A stretch of DNA of 64,000 nt from Loktanella fryxellensis (lineage in GTDB: Bacteria > Pseudomonadota > Alphaproteobacteria > Rhodobacterales > Rhodobacteraceae). The translations under genes and the position numbers were made by a program. The DNA is taken from positions 248,001-312,000 of the forward strand of contig NZ_FOCI01000001.1 of the NCBI RefSeq assembly GCF_900110065.1. The letters are read 5' to 3'. Below the pieces are notes generated by a model that worked only from the letters and a program-made list of their open reading frames with translations, was not told the DNA's origin and made no database searches. Shown here piece after piece: positions 37,629 through 47,213 of the stretch (position 1 is its first letter; each line of letters begins with the position of its first letter).

Positions 37629-39257
37629 ATGGGCTGGATGCAGGACGAAACCGGGCTGGACCGCGGCCCTGCCAACTACACGCCGCTGACGCCGCTGTCG
37701 CACCTGATCCGTGCGGCGGACGTCTTCGCCGACCGCCCGGCCCTCGCCTATGGTCCCGACGTGCTGACCTATGCGCAGTATCACGCCCGCGTCACCCGGT
37801 TGGCGGGGGCGCTGGCAGGCATCGGCGTGGCCCCCGGTGACGTGGTCGCCACCCTGCTGCCCAACGTGCCTGCGCAATCGGAGGCGTCCTTTGCCGTGCC
37901 CGCCTGCGGGGCCGTGATCAACACGATCAACACCCGGCTCGATGAGGACACCGTGGCCTACATCCTGTCCCACGGCGGGGCGCGCGTGCTGCTGGCCGAC
38001 AGCCAGTTCGTGGCCCTGGCAGAGGCCGCCGTCGCCCTGATGGAGACGCCCCCGCCCCTGCTGATCGAGGTGGCGGATGCGGTGGCGGGGATCGCGACCA
38101 GCGGGCGGCATCGCACCTACGACGACCTCATGGCCGCTGGTCACACGGATTTCGCGTGGATCATGCCAACGGACGAGTGGGAGAGCCTCGCGCTCAACTA
38201 CACCTCCGGCACGACGGGGCGGCCCAAGGGCGTGGTCTATCACCACCGGGGGGCGTATCTGGCGACCTTCGGCAACCAGATCGCGTGGCGCATGGTGCTG
38301 CATCCGGTGATGCTGCAGATCGTGCCGCTGTTCCATTGCAACAACTGGACGCACACGTGGATGATGCCGCTCCTGGGTGGCACCGCCGTATGCTGCCGCG
38401 ACGTGACGGCGGCGGCGATCTATGCCGCCATCGCGGATCACGGCGTGACCCACTTCGGCGGGGCCCCCATCGTGTTAAACATGCTGGTGAACGCCCGTGA
38501 CGCCGACCGCCGCCCCTTTGCCCACGTGGTCGAGGTCTTCACCGCAGGCGCACCACCTGCCGCCGCGACATTGGCCGCCATCGCCAAGCTGGGGTTCAAC
38601 GTGACGCAAGTTTACGGTCTGACCGAAACCTTTGGCCCTGCGACGGAATGCATCTGGAACGCGGCGTGGGACACGCTGGAGGAGGATGCCCGCGCCGCGA
38701 TCAAGGCGCGTCAGGGCGTGCTGATGCCGATGATGGACGACATCGTCGTGCTGGATGAGGCGATGCGCCCCGTCCCCCGCGACGGGGCCACGCAGGGCGA
38801 GATCGCGATGCGCGGCAACGCAGTGATGAAGGGCTACTACCGCAACCCGGAGGCCACGCAAAAAGCCTTTGCCGGTGGCTATTTCCATACCGAGGACCTC
38901 GCGGTGCAGCACCCCGACGGCTACATCCAGATCACCGACCGGGCCAAGGACATCATCATCTCGGGTGGCGAGAACATCTCGTCCGTCGAGGTGGAGGGCG
39001 CGCTGATGCACCACCCCGCGGTCAGCCTGTGTGCGGTGGTGGCGCAGCCCGACGCCAGATGGGGCGAGGTGCCCTGCGCCTTTGTCGAGCTGAAGGCGGG
39101 ACAGAGCGTCACGGAAGCCGACCTGATCGCCTTCGTGCGCGCGCGGCTGGCGGGGTTCAAGTCGCCCAAGCGCGTCGTGTTCGGCGAGCTGCCCAAGACC
39201 TCGACCGGCAAGATCCAGAAGTTCGAATTGCGCAAGACGGCAGCGCTGCCCTCGTAA
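37629..39257 (+). CDS. acyl-CoA synthetase (AMP-forming)
   Basis: A 542-residue adenylate-forming ligase. Motifs: LNYTSGTTGRPKGVVYHHRG (ATP P-loop, about residue 190), QVYGLTETFGPATE, YFHTEDLAVQHPDGY, and KDIIISGGENISSVEVEGAL. The C-terminal catalytic lysine is in PKTSTGKIQKFELR. It activates a medium- or long-chain acid, or possibly a substituted propionate such as the DmdB substrate, which has similar sequences in marine Rhodobacteraceae. The frame is open for 200 codons upstream, but the ATG at 37629 gives the family N-terminus. It is followed by the M48-like gene after 50 bp. Confidence 0.88.
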   Translation: MGWMQDETGLDRGPANYTPLTPLSHLIRAADVFADRPALAYGPDVLTYAQYHARVTRLAGALAGIGVAPGDVVATLLPNVPAQSEASFAVPACGAVINTINTRLDEDTVAYILSHGGARVLLADSQFVALAEAAVALMETPPPLLIEVADAVAGIATSGRHRTYDDLMAAGHTDFAWIMPTDEWESLALNYTSGTTGRPKGVVYHHRGAYLATFGNQIAWRMVLHPVMLQIVPLFHCNNWTHTWMMPLLGGTAVCCRDVTAAAIYAAIADHGVTHFGGAPIVLNMLVNARDADRRPFAHVVEVFTAGAPPAAATLAAIAKLGFNVTQVYGLTETFGPATECIWNAAWDTLEEDARAAIKARQGVLMPMMDDIVVLDEAMRPVPRDGATQGEIAMRGNAVMKGYYRNPEATQKAFAGGYFHTEDLAVQHPDGYIQITDRAKDIIISGGENISSVEVEGALMHHPAVSLCAVVAQPDARWGEVPCAFVELKAGQSVTEADLIAFVRARLAGFKSPKRVVFGELPKTSTGKIQKFELRKTAALPS

Positions 39258-39307
39258 CCGCGACCACTCTGCTCTAGGGTGCCAGAAAAGGACGCGTTGC
39301 AGGCCCC

Positions 39308-40324
39308 ATGACCGCACTTCCGCAATATGACCGGCTGGAAAGCCTCGGGCTGTGGCGTCCCAGCCGTGGCGACCAGCGGCGCGAGGTCATCGTGTCCTTC
39401 GGCGATGCGACGCTGGTGGTGGCCGACGGCGCCGGGCGGCCCCTGTCGCACTGGTCGCTTCCGGCGGTCAAGCGGCTGAACCCGGACGAGCATCCGGCGA
39501 TCTTCGCCCCCGATGTCGACGCCACCGAGACGCTGGAAATCGACGACACCGCGATGATCGAGGCGATCGGTCTGGTCCGCGACACGCTGATCCGCGCCGC
39601 CCCCCGGCGCGGTCGCCTGCGGCAGGCTCTGACGGCGCTGGTCCTGCTTGGTGTGCTGGGGCTGGGCGCCGCCGTCGGGCCTGACCTGCTGCGCAACCAG
39701 ACGGTGGCCAGCATCGACGACCAGCGCAGGGCCGAGATCGGCGCGACCGTGCTCGGCTATCTGCAGGCCCGCACCGGTCCGGTGTGCCGCAGTGCCCCGG
39801 GCCGCAGCGCCCTGCAGCGGCTGCAGACGCGCCTGTTCGGGGTCGATGGTCTGGCGGGTCAGGTCGTCGTGCTGCCAGCCGCCCTGCCCGGCCCGCTGAC
39901 CCTGCCCGGCGGGCTGATCGTCGTGGACCGCGCTGTGATGGCCCGCTACGACGATCCGTCGGTGATTGCGGGCGACATCGTGGCGGCGACCGCGCGCGGC
40001 ACCGATCCGCTGGACGACCTGCTGCACCACGCGGGCCTCGCGGCGACAGTCACGCTCTTGTCGACGGGCGCGCTGCCGGACGGGGTCTTGCCGGATTATG
40101 CGGCCTTTCTGCTGACCACCGACCCTGCCCCGCCGACCGAGGATGCGCTGCTGGCGGCCTTTGCCGCCGCCCGCCTACCAAGCGCGCCCTATGCGGTGCT
40201 GCGCAGTGCGCGTGACCAGAACGGGGCCACGCTGATCACCAACGACCCGATGCAGGACCGCACGATCGAGCCGGTCCTGACCGATGCGGAGTGGTTGCAG
40301 TTGCAGGCGATCTGCGACGGCTGA
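39308..40324 (+). CDS. membrane protein resembling M48 peptidases without the metal motif
   Basis: A 338-residue protein with a cytosolic N-terminal domain of about 105 residues (EVIVSFGDATLVVADGAGRP), one membrane helix (ALTALVLLGVLGLGAAVGPDLL) and a C-terminal domain. The C-terminal order PVCRS..ALQRLQTRL, VVVLPAALPG, LPGGLIVVDRAVM, then DPLDDLLHHAGLAATVTLL copies the M48/Oma1 layout. However, the HExxH helix reads IAGDIVAATARG, so no zinc can bind. I read it as a degenerate, non-enzymatic M48-like domain; this is inference by eye and needs a profile search. It converges on the SPOR gene with a shared terminator. Confidence 0.7.
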   Translation: MTALPQYDRLESLGLWRPSRGDQRREVIVSFGDATLVVADGAGRPLSHWSLPAVKRLNPDEHPAIFAPDVDATETLEIDDTAMIEAIGLVRDTLIRAAPRRGRLRQALTALVLLGVLGLGAAVGPDLLRNQTVASIDDQRRAEIGATVLGYLQARTGPVCRSAPGRSALQRLQTRLFGVDGLAGQVVVLPAALPGPLTLPGGLIVVDRAVMARYDDPSVIAGDIVAATARGTDPLDDLLHHAGLAATVTLLSTGALPDGVLPDYAAFLLTTDPAPPTEDALLAAFAAARLPSAPYAVLRSARDQNGATLITNDPMQDRTIEPVLTDAEWLQLQAICDG

Positions 40325-40344
40325 CTACGGTCAGCTGCGCAGAT
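40310..40344. terminator. bidirectional terminator hairpin over two stop codons
   Basis: A two-tier stem (ATCTGCG 40310-40316 with 40338-40344; GCTGAC 40320-40325 with 40330-40335) and a TACG loop spans both converging stop codons. It is compact and symmetric and serves both genes. Confidence 0.6.
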
Positions 40345-41734
40345 AGGCGTCCGAGAACCCCATCCCGCGCACGACGCCAAGCGCCGCGTTCAGATCACCC
40401 GGCGACCGGAACGGCCCGGCGGCAATGACCTTGACGCCGCCCGACTGCGCCGACGCCACCGGCAGACCGGCGGCTTGCAGGCGCGCGATCAGCCGCGCCG
40501 CATTCGCCGGATCGCCAAAGCTGCCGACCTGGACGTAACGGGGCCCGCTGGCCGCCGCAGGCGCCTGCACGGCGGCGGGCGCTGCGCTGCGGCTGCTGAC
40601 GGTGGCCTGCACATGCGCCGGGGCTGCGACCACGACCTGCGCACGCGGCAGGCCGCGCTGCGGATTGATGCGGCCGTCGTCCCAGACGCGGGCATAACCG
40701 CGCGGCGGATGGGGGATGGCCGCATTGGGTGCGTTCGATGCGGGTACGGGGCCCGCGCCGAACAGCGGCTTGGCGGGGCGCGGTGCTGCGACGACGACGG
40801 GCGGCGGCACCACGGCCGTGACGCCCTGACCGCCCGCCCGGGCAAGGGGCGCATACAGGGTCGTGCCGGTGCCGGACGGCGATTCGATCTGCGGACCGCA
40901 ACGCACGGCGACACCGGCAGGTGCCGCGGCACAGCCCGTCGCTGACGCGATGCGCGCCGGATACGCGACCTGCGCCACGGCAGAAACGCTGGCAGGGGCG
41001 CAGGCGATGGGACGACCGCTGGCCGCGTCGATCAGGCGCTGACCGGTCTGCGCCTGCCGCGCGCAGGCATCCGCCAGCGTCAGGCGCAGCGGCGCGGGGC
41101 CTGCGGTGCGCGCCATCGGACCGGCGGCGACCCGCTGTGCCGGGGCGGCGGCGGGGCCGCAGTCGATGGGCTGGCGGGTGCTGGCACTGACGAAACCGGG
41201 CTGCACGCCGAAACGGCCAAGGCAGGCTTCGGCGAGGGTCACGCGGCGTTGCGGCGCGGGTGCGGAAGTCGGGACCTGGGCCACGACGGGAACCAATATG
41301 GGCGCGGGCTGGCGCACGGCGGGCGAGCGGGCAGCCTGCATCGCAGGCTGGGCGCGTGGCACCGGCGGCAGCACCACGCGGGGGGCCGCGGCAACGCGGG
41401 CGGCGGCGGGTGCGTCAGGTGGCACAATCACGGTCACGTCGGGACGCGGTGCTGGCGCAGCCGCCTGCGCCGCGGCGATGCCGGTCGGCTGGAAGTTGCA
41501 CAACTGTTCGCGCTGGCGGCTGACCCGCGGCACCCATGTCGTCCGTCCGGCCATGCCCGCCCGCACGAAGGCGCAGCCCTGACTGTCCACGTATTGCGTA
41601 CCGGTGTAACTCGCGGGCGGGAACTCTGCCGGGATGCCCGCGCCCTGGGCCGCAGCCGGCTCTGTTCCGATCGACATGACGGCCACAAGGGCCGCGACGC
41701 TGACGAGGCCGGTGGCACGCGGCATGACGGTCAT
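40331..41734 (-). CDS. SPOR-domain envelope protein with cysteine repeats
   Basis: About 467 residues with a signal peptide (MPRATGLVSVAALVAVMSIG...AAAQ). The C-terminal 75 residues form a SPOR domain (YVQVGSFGDPANAARLIARL ... VIAAGPFRSPGDLNAAL) that binds glycan strands stripped of stem peptides at division sites. The long middle is Ala/Pro-rich and has two similar repeats with paired cysteines, LAEACLGRFGVQPGF..PIDCG and LADACARQAQTGQRL..PIACA. The start ATG at 41734 follows GGGGA at seven bases. It lies 79 bp downstream of the nucleoside operon and may be read through from it. Confidence 0.85.
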   Translation of the reverse strand: MTVMPRATGLVSVAALVAVMSIGTEPAAAQGAGIPAEFPPASYTGTQYVDSQGCAFVRAGMAGRTTWVPRVSRQREQLCNFQPTGIAAAQAAAPAPRPDVTVIVPPDAPAAARVAAAPRVVLPPVPRAQPAMQAARSPAVRQPAPILVPVVAQVPTSAPAPQRRVTLAEACLGRFGVQPGFVSASTRQPIDCGPAAAPAQRVAAGPMARTAGPAPLRLTLADACARQAQTGQRLIDAASGRPIACAPASVSAVAQVAYPARIASATGCAAAPAGVAVRCGPQIESPSGTGTTLYAPLARAGGQGVTAVVPPPVVVAAPRPAKPLFGAGPVPASNAPNAAIPHPPRGYARVWDDGRINPQRGLPRAQVVVAAPAHVQATVSSRSAAPAAVQAPAAASGPRYVQVGSFGDPANAARLIARLQAAGLPVASAQSGGVKVIAAGPFRSPGDLNAALGVVRGMGFSDAYLRS

Positions 41735-41744
41735 ATATGCATCC

Positions 41745-41760
41745 CCACAATATGTTGTGG
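41745..41760. repeat. short dyad CCACAA-N4-TTGTGG
   Basis: A perfect 6-bp inverted repeat with spacer TATG lies 11 bp before the start of the SPOR gene, next to its ribosome site. It may be an operator or a leader hairpin. Confidence 0.3.
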
Positions 41761-41813
41761 AACAGTCGCAAACAATGCCCAGCAAGTAAAGGCACCAACG
41801 CCGCAATGCCGCC

Positions 41814-42461
41814 TTATTTGGTGCCGAACATCCGGTCGCCCGCATCGCCCAGACCGGGGATGATATAACCCTGATCGTTCAGCCCGTCGTCGATGGCCGC
41901 CGTCACGATGGGTACATCCGGGTGGGCCGCCTTCATGCGCGCGATCCCCTCGGGGGCGGCCAGCAGGCACAGGAACCGGATGTTGGTGGCCCCCGCCTGT
42001 TTCAACAGGTCGATGGCCGCGACGGACGAATTGCCGGTGGCCAGCATCGGATCGACGGCGATGACCATGCGATCCTCCAGCGCCTGCGGCACCTTGAAGT
42101 AGTATTGCACCGGCTGCAGCGTGTCCTCGTCACGATACAGGCCGACAAACCCGACCCGCGCCGACGGCACCAGTTCGAGGATGCCGTCGAGAAGCCCGTT
42201 GCCTGCCCGCAGGATCGACACCAGCACCAGTTTCTTGCCGTCCAGAACCGGGGCGTCCATCTCCTGCATCGGGGTCTTGATGCGTTCGGTCGTCATGGCG
42301 AGGTTGCGCGTCACCTCGTAGGCCAGCAGCTGGCTGATCTCGCGCAGCAGTTGGCGGAAGGCCGCGGTGGACGTCTCCTCGCGGCGCATCAGGGTCAGCT
42401 TGTGCTGCACCAGCGGGTGGGTGACGTGCGTCAGATAGGGGGTCAGGTCGTCGTCGGTCAT
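41814..42461 (-). CDS. upp: uracil phosphoribosyltransferase
   Basis: A 215-residue enzyme that converts uracil and PRPP to UMP. The PRPP-binding loop is [19 protein letters not shown] and the uracil site is in the C-terminal [31 protein letters not shown] is the usual start. Length is normal. It is the last of five nucleoside-salvage genes; the start overlaps the add stop by ATGA. Confidence 0.97.
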   Translation of the reverse strand: MTDDDLTPYLTHVTHPLVQHKLTLMRREETSTAAFRQLLREISQLLAYEVTRNLAMTTERIKTPMQEMDAPVLDGKKLVLVSILRAGNGLLDGILELVPSARVGFVGLYRDEDTLQPVQYYFKVPQALEDRMVIAVDPMLATGNSSVAAIDLLKQAGATNIRFLCLLAAPEGIARMKAAHPDVPIVTAAIDDGLNDQGYIIPGLGDAGDRMFGTK

Positions 42462-43444
42462 GCGGCAGGCTCCAGTCGTTTCAGGATCGCGTCGCGGGTG
42501 GCATCGTCGCAGAACGCCGCCTTGGCCGCCGCGATGTTGGTGTCACGGAAATCGGCCTCCTGCCAGCCGAAGGTGCGCTGCAGCCCTTCGTATTCGGCGG
42601 TCATGGTGGTGTGAAAGAACGGCGGATCGTCCGTGGACACGGTCACGGGCACGCCCGCGTCGCGCAGTTTCTGGATCGGGTGATCGTCCCAGCCCGTGAC
42701 CGCCTTCAGCACCACGTTGGAGCCGGGGCACACCTCCAGCGTGATGTTGCGGTCGGCCAGTTCCTGCACCAACGCCGCATCCTCGATCGCGCGGATGCCG
42801 TGGCCGAGGCGTTCGACGCCCAGCGCCAGCGTCTCTCGGATGCGCTGGGCGTCGCCCCATTCGCCGGCATGCGCCGTCAGCCGCAGGCCCGCCTCGCGCG
42901 CAAGGTCGAAGCTGTATGCGAAATCGCCGGGCCGCCCTTCGAGCTCGGCCCCCGCCATGCCGAAGCCCGTCAGGAACCCGCCGCTGGTTTCCGCCGCCAC
43001 GCGGGCGGCCTTGCGGCAAGCCTCTGCCCCGTGGTGGCGCACCGCGGTGGCGATGCCACGCAGCACGATGCCGTCGTCGCGTTCCGCGTCCTGTGCCGCC
43101 TGTGCGATGGCCGCGAGGTAGTCGCGCCACGCATGCAAATCGCCGCCGCCGCAAAAGTCAGGCGACAGAAAGGTCTCCGAATAGATCACGCCGTGAAACG
43201 CGCTTTCCGCCAGCACGGCGCGGGTCAGGCGATAGAACTCCTCGGGCCCTGTCAGCACGGTGCAAGCGGCATCGTATTGCGACAGGAAATGCGCGAAGTC
43301 GCGGAATTCGTAACCGCCGTCAGCGTCGAAGATGCCGTCGAGCTTGATCTTCTTTTCAGCCGCAAGCCCGCGGATGAATTCGGGCGGGGCCGCCCCTTCG
43401 AGGTGAAGGTGAAGTTCGACTTTGGGGATGTCGCGCAGGCTCAT
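42458..43444 (-). CDS. add: adenosine deaminase
   Basis: A 328-residue zinc hydrolase that converts adenosine to inosine. Metal and catalytic residues are in [21 protein letters not shown] (general acid/base region) and VSTDDPPFF. The ATG at 43444 gives the family start [17 protein letters not shown]; an open frame continues upstream into the deoB end and was not used. It sits 13 bp after deoB and overlaps upp. Adenine deaminase-like relatives are possible but context favours adenosine. Confidence 0.92.
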   Translation of the reverse strand: MSLRDIPKVELHLHLEGAAPPEFIRGLAAEKKIKLDGIFDADGGYEFRDFAHFLSQYDAACTVLTGPEEFYRLTRAVLAESAFHGVIYSETFLSPDFCGGGDLHAWRDYLAAIAQAAQDAERDDGIVLRGIATAVRHHGAEACRKAARVAAETSGGFLTGFGMAGAELEGRPGDFAYSFDLAREAGLRLTAHAGEWGDAQRIRETLALGVERLGHGIRAIEDAALVQELADRNITLEVCPGSNVVLKAVTGWDDHPIQKLRDAGVPVTVSTDDPPFFHTTMTAEYEGLQRTFGWQEADFRDTNIAAAKAAFCDDATRDAILKRLEPAA

Positions 43445-43457
43445 GAAGAGGTCTTTC

Positions 43458-44633
43458 TCAGAGGAAGCTTCGGCCGGGGCCGGTGTGGGGAATGTCCAGA
43501 TGTGCCGCCACGCTGGCGGCGACATCGACGAAGTCGATCAGGCCCAGTTCGCGCGCACCGATGCCGTGCACCAGCACGGGGACCCGTTCGCGGGTGTGGT
43601 CGGTGCCGGACCAGCTGGGGTCGTTGCCGTGATCGGCGGTGACGATCAGCAGATCCCCCTCGCCCAGTCGCGGCAGCAGGTCGGTCAGCGCCGCGTCGAA
43701 CCAGTTCAGGTGCCCGGCATACCCCGCCACGTCGCGGCGATGGCCGTAGAGGCTGTCGAACTCCACGAAGTTGGCGAAGGTGAGCGAGCCGTCCTCTGCC
43801 GAGGCGATCAGGTCCGACAGGTGGTCCATCAGGACGCGATCCTCGCCCTTGCGGACCTCGTCGATGCCGGTGCCCGAAAAGATGTCGCCGATCTTGCCCA
43901 CCGCATAGACGCGGCGGCCTGCGGCCTGCGCATCCTCCATCACGGTGGGGGCCGGGGCCGCGATGGCGTAATCCTTGCGGTTGGCGGTGCGTTTGTAATG
44001 GCCTGCCTCGCCCAGGAAGGGGCGCGCGATGACTCGGCCCACCTTCATCGCGTGCAGATGCGGCGCGAGCCGCTGGCACAGGTCCAGCAGACGGTCCAGA
44101 CCGTAATGCTCCTCGTGCGCCGCGATCTGCAGGACCGAGTCGGCGGATGTATAGACGATGGGCCAGCCGGTGCGGATGTGTTCGGCGGCGTGCTGGTCGA
44201 TGATCGCGGTGCCGCTGGCGTGGCAGTTGCCGAGGATGCCGTCACTGCCCGCGAGGTCGCAGATCACAGCCGTCAGGTCGTCGGGAAACGCGGGGTGCGC
44301 GTCCGGGAAGTAGGTCCAGTCCCACGGCACCGGCACGCCCGCCAGTTCCCAATGGCCCGACGGCGTGTCCTTGCCACGGCTGACCTCGGTCGCCGCGCCC
44401 CATGCGCCGATGGGCGACAGGTCCAGACCGGATGCGTCCTCACCGCTCGCCAGACGGACGGCGGACCCGAGGCCGAGGCGGTCGAGTGTCGGCACCACCA
44501 GATCGCCCGCAGCGGCGATATGGGCGACCGTGTTGGCGCCGGTGTCGGGGCGGTCGCCATTGAAATACTCGGCGGCATCGGGTGCGCCGCCGATGCCGAC
44601 CGAGTCGATGACGATCAGGAATGCGCGTGTCAT
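43458..44633 (-). CDS. deoB: phosphopentomutase
   Basis: A 391-residue alkaline-phosphatase-fold mutase that interconverts ribose-1-phosphate and ribose-5-phosphate, and the deoxy forms. Metal ligands are in FLIVIDSVGIGGAPD near the N-terminus and VTADHGNDPSW with HTRERVPVLVHG near the C-terminus; KDTPSGHWE carries the phosphorylated Thr. It links deoA to central carbon metabolism. The deoA stop is one base upstream. Confidence 0.97.
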   Translation of the reverse strand: MTRAFLIVIDSVGIGGAPDAAEYFNGDRPDTGANTVAHIAAAGDLVVPTLDRLGLGSAVRLASGEDASGLDLSPIGAWGAATEVSRGKDTPSGHWELAGVPVPWDWTYFPDAHPAFPDDLTAVICDLAGSDGILGNCHASGTAIIDQHAAEHIRTGWPIVYTSADSVLQIAAHEEHYGLDRLLDLCQRLAPHLHAMKVGRVIARPFLGEAGHYKRTANRKDYAIAAPAPTVMEDAQAAGRRVYAVGKIGDIFSGTGIDEVRKGEDRVLMDHLSDLIASAEDGSLTFANFVEFDSLYGHRRDVAGYAGHLNWFDAALTDLLPRLGEGDLLIVTADHGNDPSWSGTDHTRERVPVLVHGIGARELGLIDFVDVAASVAAHLDIPHTGPGRSFL

Positions 44634-44634
44634 G

Positions 44635-45936
44635 TCAGGTGATCCTGTCGATTATCAATGCGGGAACGGGCACCGGCCCGCCGAGTGTGATGGCGGCCAG
44701 CACCGCGGTGCGCGCCGCCTCTGCCGCCTGCGGCGTGCGGGCATGGACGATGGCCAGCGGGTCGCCCACGGCCACGGGCGTGCCCAGTTCGGGGATCGCG
44801 GTCAGGCCCACGGCCGGGTCGATGCGGTCGCCCTCGCGCGCGCGACCGCCGCCAAGGCCGACGACCGCCAATCCCAGCGCCTCACCGTCGATGGCGGCGA
44901 TGTGGCCCGCGGTGCTGGCAACCACAGGCAGCATGACGGGCGCCTGCGGCAGATGGGTGCGCCAGTCCAGATGCATGTCGGGCGGCCCGCCCAGCGCCGC
45001 GATCATGCGCGCGAAGCGGTTCAGCGCCGACCCGTCTGCCAACGTGCGCACCAAGGCGGCGCGGGCCTTGGCCTCCGGCCAGCCGGCCAACCCAAGTGCG
45101 ATGCACCCCAGTTCCACCGCCAGCGCCACCAGTCGCGGTGCGGCGTCGGACTGGCCGGACAGGACCTCCATGCAGACCGCGACCTCGACCGCGTTGCCCA
45201 GCGCCGGGGCCAGCGGCTGGTTCATGTCCGACAGCACCGCGACCGTGGGGCAGCCCGCCCCCTTGGCCGTGTCTACCAGCGCGCGGGCGAGCGCGGTCGC
45301 CGCCTCTCGCGATTTCATGAATGCGCCGCTGCCGACCTTCACGTCCAGCACAAGGGCGTCCAGCCCCGCCGCCAGCTTCTTCGACAGGATCGACGCGGTG
45401 ATTAGATCGACGGAGTCGACCGTCGCCGTCACGTCGCGCACCGCGTAGAGCCTGCGGTCGGCGGGCGCGATGCGGCCCGTGGCCCCCACGATGGCGCAGC
45501 CCACGTCCGCCACGATGGCGCGCAGACGCGCCTCGCTCACGTCCGTGGCGACGCCGGGGATCGCCTCCAGCTTGTCGAGCGTGCCGCCCGTGTGGCCCAG
45601 ACCGCGGCCCGAGATCATCGGGACCGCCACGCCGCAGGCGGCCAGCATGGGCGCGAGGATCAGCGATACGCAGTCGCCGACACCCCCCGTGGAATGCTTG
45701 TCCAGCACGGGCGTGCCCACGTCCCAGCGCAGCACGTCACCGCTGTCGCGCATGGCGGTGGTCAGGGCGACGCGGTGCGCCTCGTCCAGCCCCTGCAGGC
45801 AGACGGCCATGGCGAACGCACCCGCCTGCGCGTCGCTGACCGACCCGTCGGCAAGGCCGTTGGCAAAGGCGGTGATCCGGTCTGTCCCGGGGGCGCGGCC
45901 CTGACGGATCGCGGCGATGGTAGCGCGGGCATCCAT
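44635..45936 (-). CDS. deoA: thymidine phosphorylase
   Basis: A 433-residue phosphorylase that splits thymidine and deoxyuridine to base and deoxyribose-1-phosphate. VLDKHSTGGVGDCVSL is the phosphate-binding glycine loop, ALVLDVKVGSGAFMKS the substrate segment, and ISGRGLGHTGGTLDKLEAIP the family signature. It is placed between cdd (3 bp upstream) and deoB (1 bp downstream), so all are translated from one transcript. Confidence 0.96.
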   Translation of the reverse strand: MDARATIAAIRQGRAPGTDRITAFANGLADGSVSDAQAGAFAMAVCLQGLDEAHRVALTTAMRDSGDVLRWDVGTPVLDKHSTGGVGDCVSLILAPMLAACGVAVPMISGRGLGHTGGTLDKLEAIPGVATDVSEARLRAIVADVGCAIVGATGRIAPADRRLYAVRDVTATVDSVDLITASILSKKLAAGLDALVLDVKVGSGAFMKSREAATALARALVDTAKGAGCPTVAVLSDMNQPLAPALGNAVEVAVCMEVLSGQSDAAPRLVALAVELGCIALGLAGWPEAKARAALVRTLADGSALNRFARMIAALGGPPDMHLDWRTHLPQAPVMLPVVASTAGHIAAIDGEALGLAVVGLGGGRAREGDRIDPAVGLTAIPELGTPVAVGDPLAIVHARTPQAAEAARTAVLAAITLGGPVPVPALIIDRIT

Positions 45937-45939
45937 GGC

Positions 45940-46356
45940 TCAGACCCGGCTCATGTAGTCCTGATCGAAGGCACCGGGCAAAAGGTCCGCCACCGTCGTC
46001 GTCAGGCTGCGCCCGTCCAGCGTCGTCAGCGTGACGACCACGTCGCCCGCACTGAACTCTGCCAGTTTCTGGCGGCAGCCGCCGCAGGGGCTGACGGGTT
46101 TCGGGCTGTCGGCGATGACGGCGACGGCGGCCACATCCCGCACGCCTGCGGCGCACATGGCGGCGATGGCGCCCGCTTCGGCACAGGTGCCTTCGGGATA
46201 GGCCACGTTCTCCACGTTGCAGCCGACGAAGGTCTGTCCATCCGCCGTGCGGATCGCGGCCCCCACCTTGAAGCCCGAATAGGGCGCATGCGCATTCTCG
46301 CGCACGGCGCGGGCGGCGGCGATCAGGGCCTCGGTCTGGGGGGTGTGGGGTGTCAT
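45940..46356 (-). CDS. cdd: cytidine deaminase
   Basis: A 138-residue small tetrameric-type enzyme that deaminates cytidine and deoxycytidine. Zinc and catalytic residues are in CAEAGAIAAM (Cys, Glu) and SPCGGCRQKLAEF (two Cys). PYSGFKVGAAI is the substrate segment. The ATG at 46356 has GGAGA eight bases ahead; the frame is open upstream but lacks family sequence. It is first in the cdd-deoA-deoB-add-upp operon. A 10-bp palindrome GGTTGCAACC (46403-46412) in the upstream gap could be an operator. Confidence 0.95.
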   Translation of the reverse strand: MTPHTPQTEALIAAARAVRENAHAPYSGFKVGAAIRTADGQTFVGCNVENVAYPEGTCAEAGAIAAMCAAGVRDVAAVAVIADSPKPVSPCGGCRQKLAEFSAGDVVVTLTTLDGRSLTTTVADLLPGAFDQDYMSRV

Positions 46357-46473
46357 GGCGGGCTCTCCGGTGAATTGCAGGACTTTGGAGCCATGGGGCA
46401 GCGGTTGCAACCCCGTGAGGCGGAACCGGGCCGCATGACTTGGCGTTGGTCCACATAGAAAAGGAGTTCGTCC

Positions 46474-46677
46474 ATGATCCCTCCCCTCGCCGTGCCGACC
46501 GCCCTGCCCGATGATACCGGACCGCAGGACGACCCGATGACCGGCGATCAGGCCGATCTGCTGCGCGCCCTTTGCGAGGATGCGGGCGAGCCGTTCAATG
46601 CTGGACTGTCGCAGGCCGAGGCGCTGGCCCGGATCGAAGATCTGACGCGTCATCTGAACACCGACCTCAACCTCTAG
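46474..46677 (+). CDS. DUF3072 small protein A
   Basis: A 67-residue protein with an AAGGAG ribosome site. The conserved part, DPMTGDQADLLRALCEDAGEPF followed by LSQAEALARIEDL (about residues 20-60), matches DUF3072, a short helical domain of unknown function that occurs in small stress-type proteins. The N-terminus is Pro-rich. Two further members follow in this 2-kb region. It is divergent from cdd. Confidence 0.75.
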   Translation: MIPPLAVPTALPDDTGPQDDPMTGDQADLLRALCEDAGEPFNAGLSQAEALARIEDLTRHLNTDLNL

Positions 46678-46740
46678 CGTCCGCGCCTGACAGCTGCATG
46701 CATACGTCCCGTATCGCCACATCCACAGGGGGAACCGATC

Positions 46741-46929
46741 ATGACGACCGGACCGACGATGCTTGAAGACCACCACATGATGAACGGCGAACAGGCCGCG
46801 ATCCTGCAGGAGTTGTGTTCGGCGACTGGCCACCCGTTCGAAGATCAGATGACCGCAGACAGTGCCGACGCGCTGATCGCCGAGCTTTCGGCGCTGACCG
46901 CCGACCGGGACGCCGACCCAACCACATAG
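46741..46929 (+). CDS. DUF3072-like small protein B
   Basis: A 62-residue protein with AGGGGGAA ahead of the ATG. HMMNGEQAAILQELCSATGH, then PFEDQMTADSADALIAEL, aligns with proteins A and C through the whole core, but it is the most diverged: the acidic GEPF reads GHPF and the TKAEA block reads TADSA. Function is unknown. A 284-bp gap follows with one hairpin (47018-47035, 8-bp arms) and no gene I can support. Confidence 0.65.
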   Translation: MTTGPTMLEDHHMMNGEQAAILQELCSATGHPFEDQMTADSADALIAELSALTADRDADPTT

Positions 46930-47213
46930 GCCTACGAGCCACGATGTTCGGGTGAAACCGCCAGGTTTTCGCGCACCATGTGCAACGTGGGCCAGCGGTC
47001 ACTGATTGATCAGATATGCAAAGCCGAGGCTTTGCGCAGCGGCATATGCATTAAGTCGTGTGGATCCTATCGTCGCCAAGACGCCACCGCCCACCTCGCT
47101 TTGAAACCTGGCAATCGCGACGTGCGCCATGCGAGGCCGCTATAACGTGAAGTGGTCGATCTGCCGCGCTGTCAGTCCGACGGCATCGGCCTACCGCCGA
47201 GCTGGTGCCCCCG

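Noticed and set aside
47018-47035. Short perfect hairpin GCAAAGCC-GA-GGCTTTGC as an IS end
   Set aside because: No matching inverted repeat or transposase fragment is visible nearby; it is probably an isolated hairpin.
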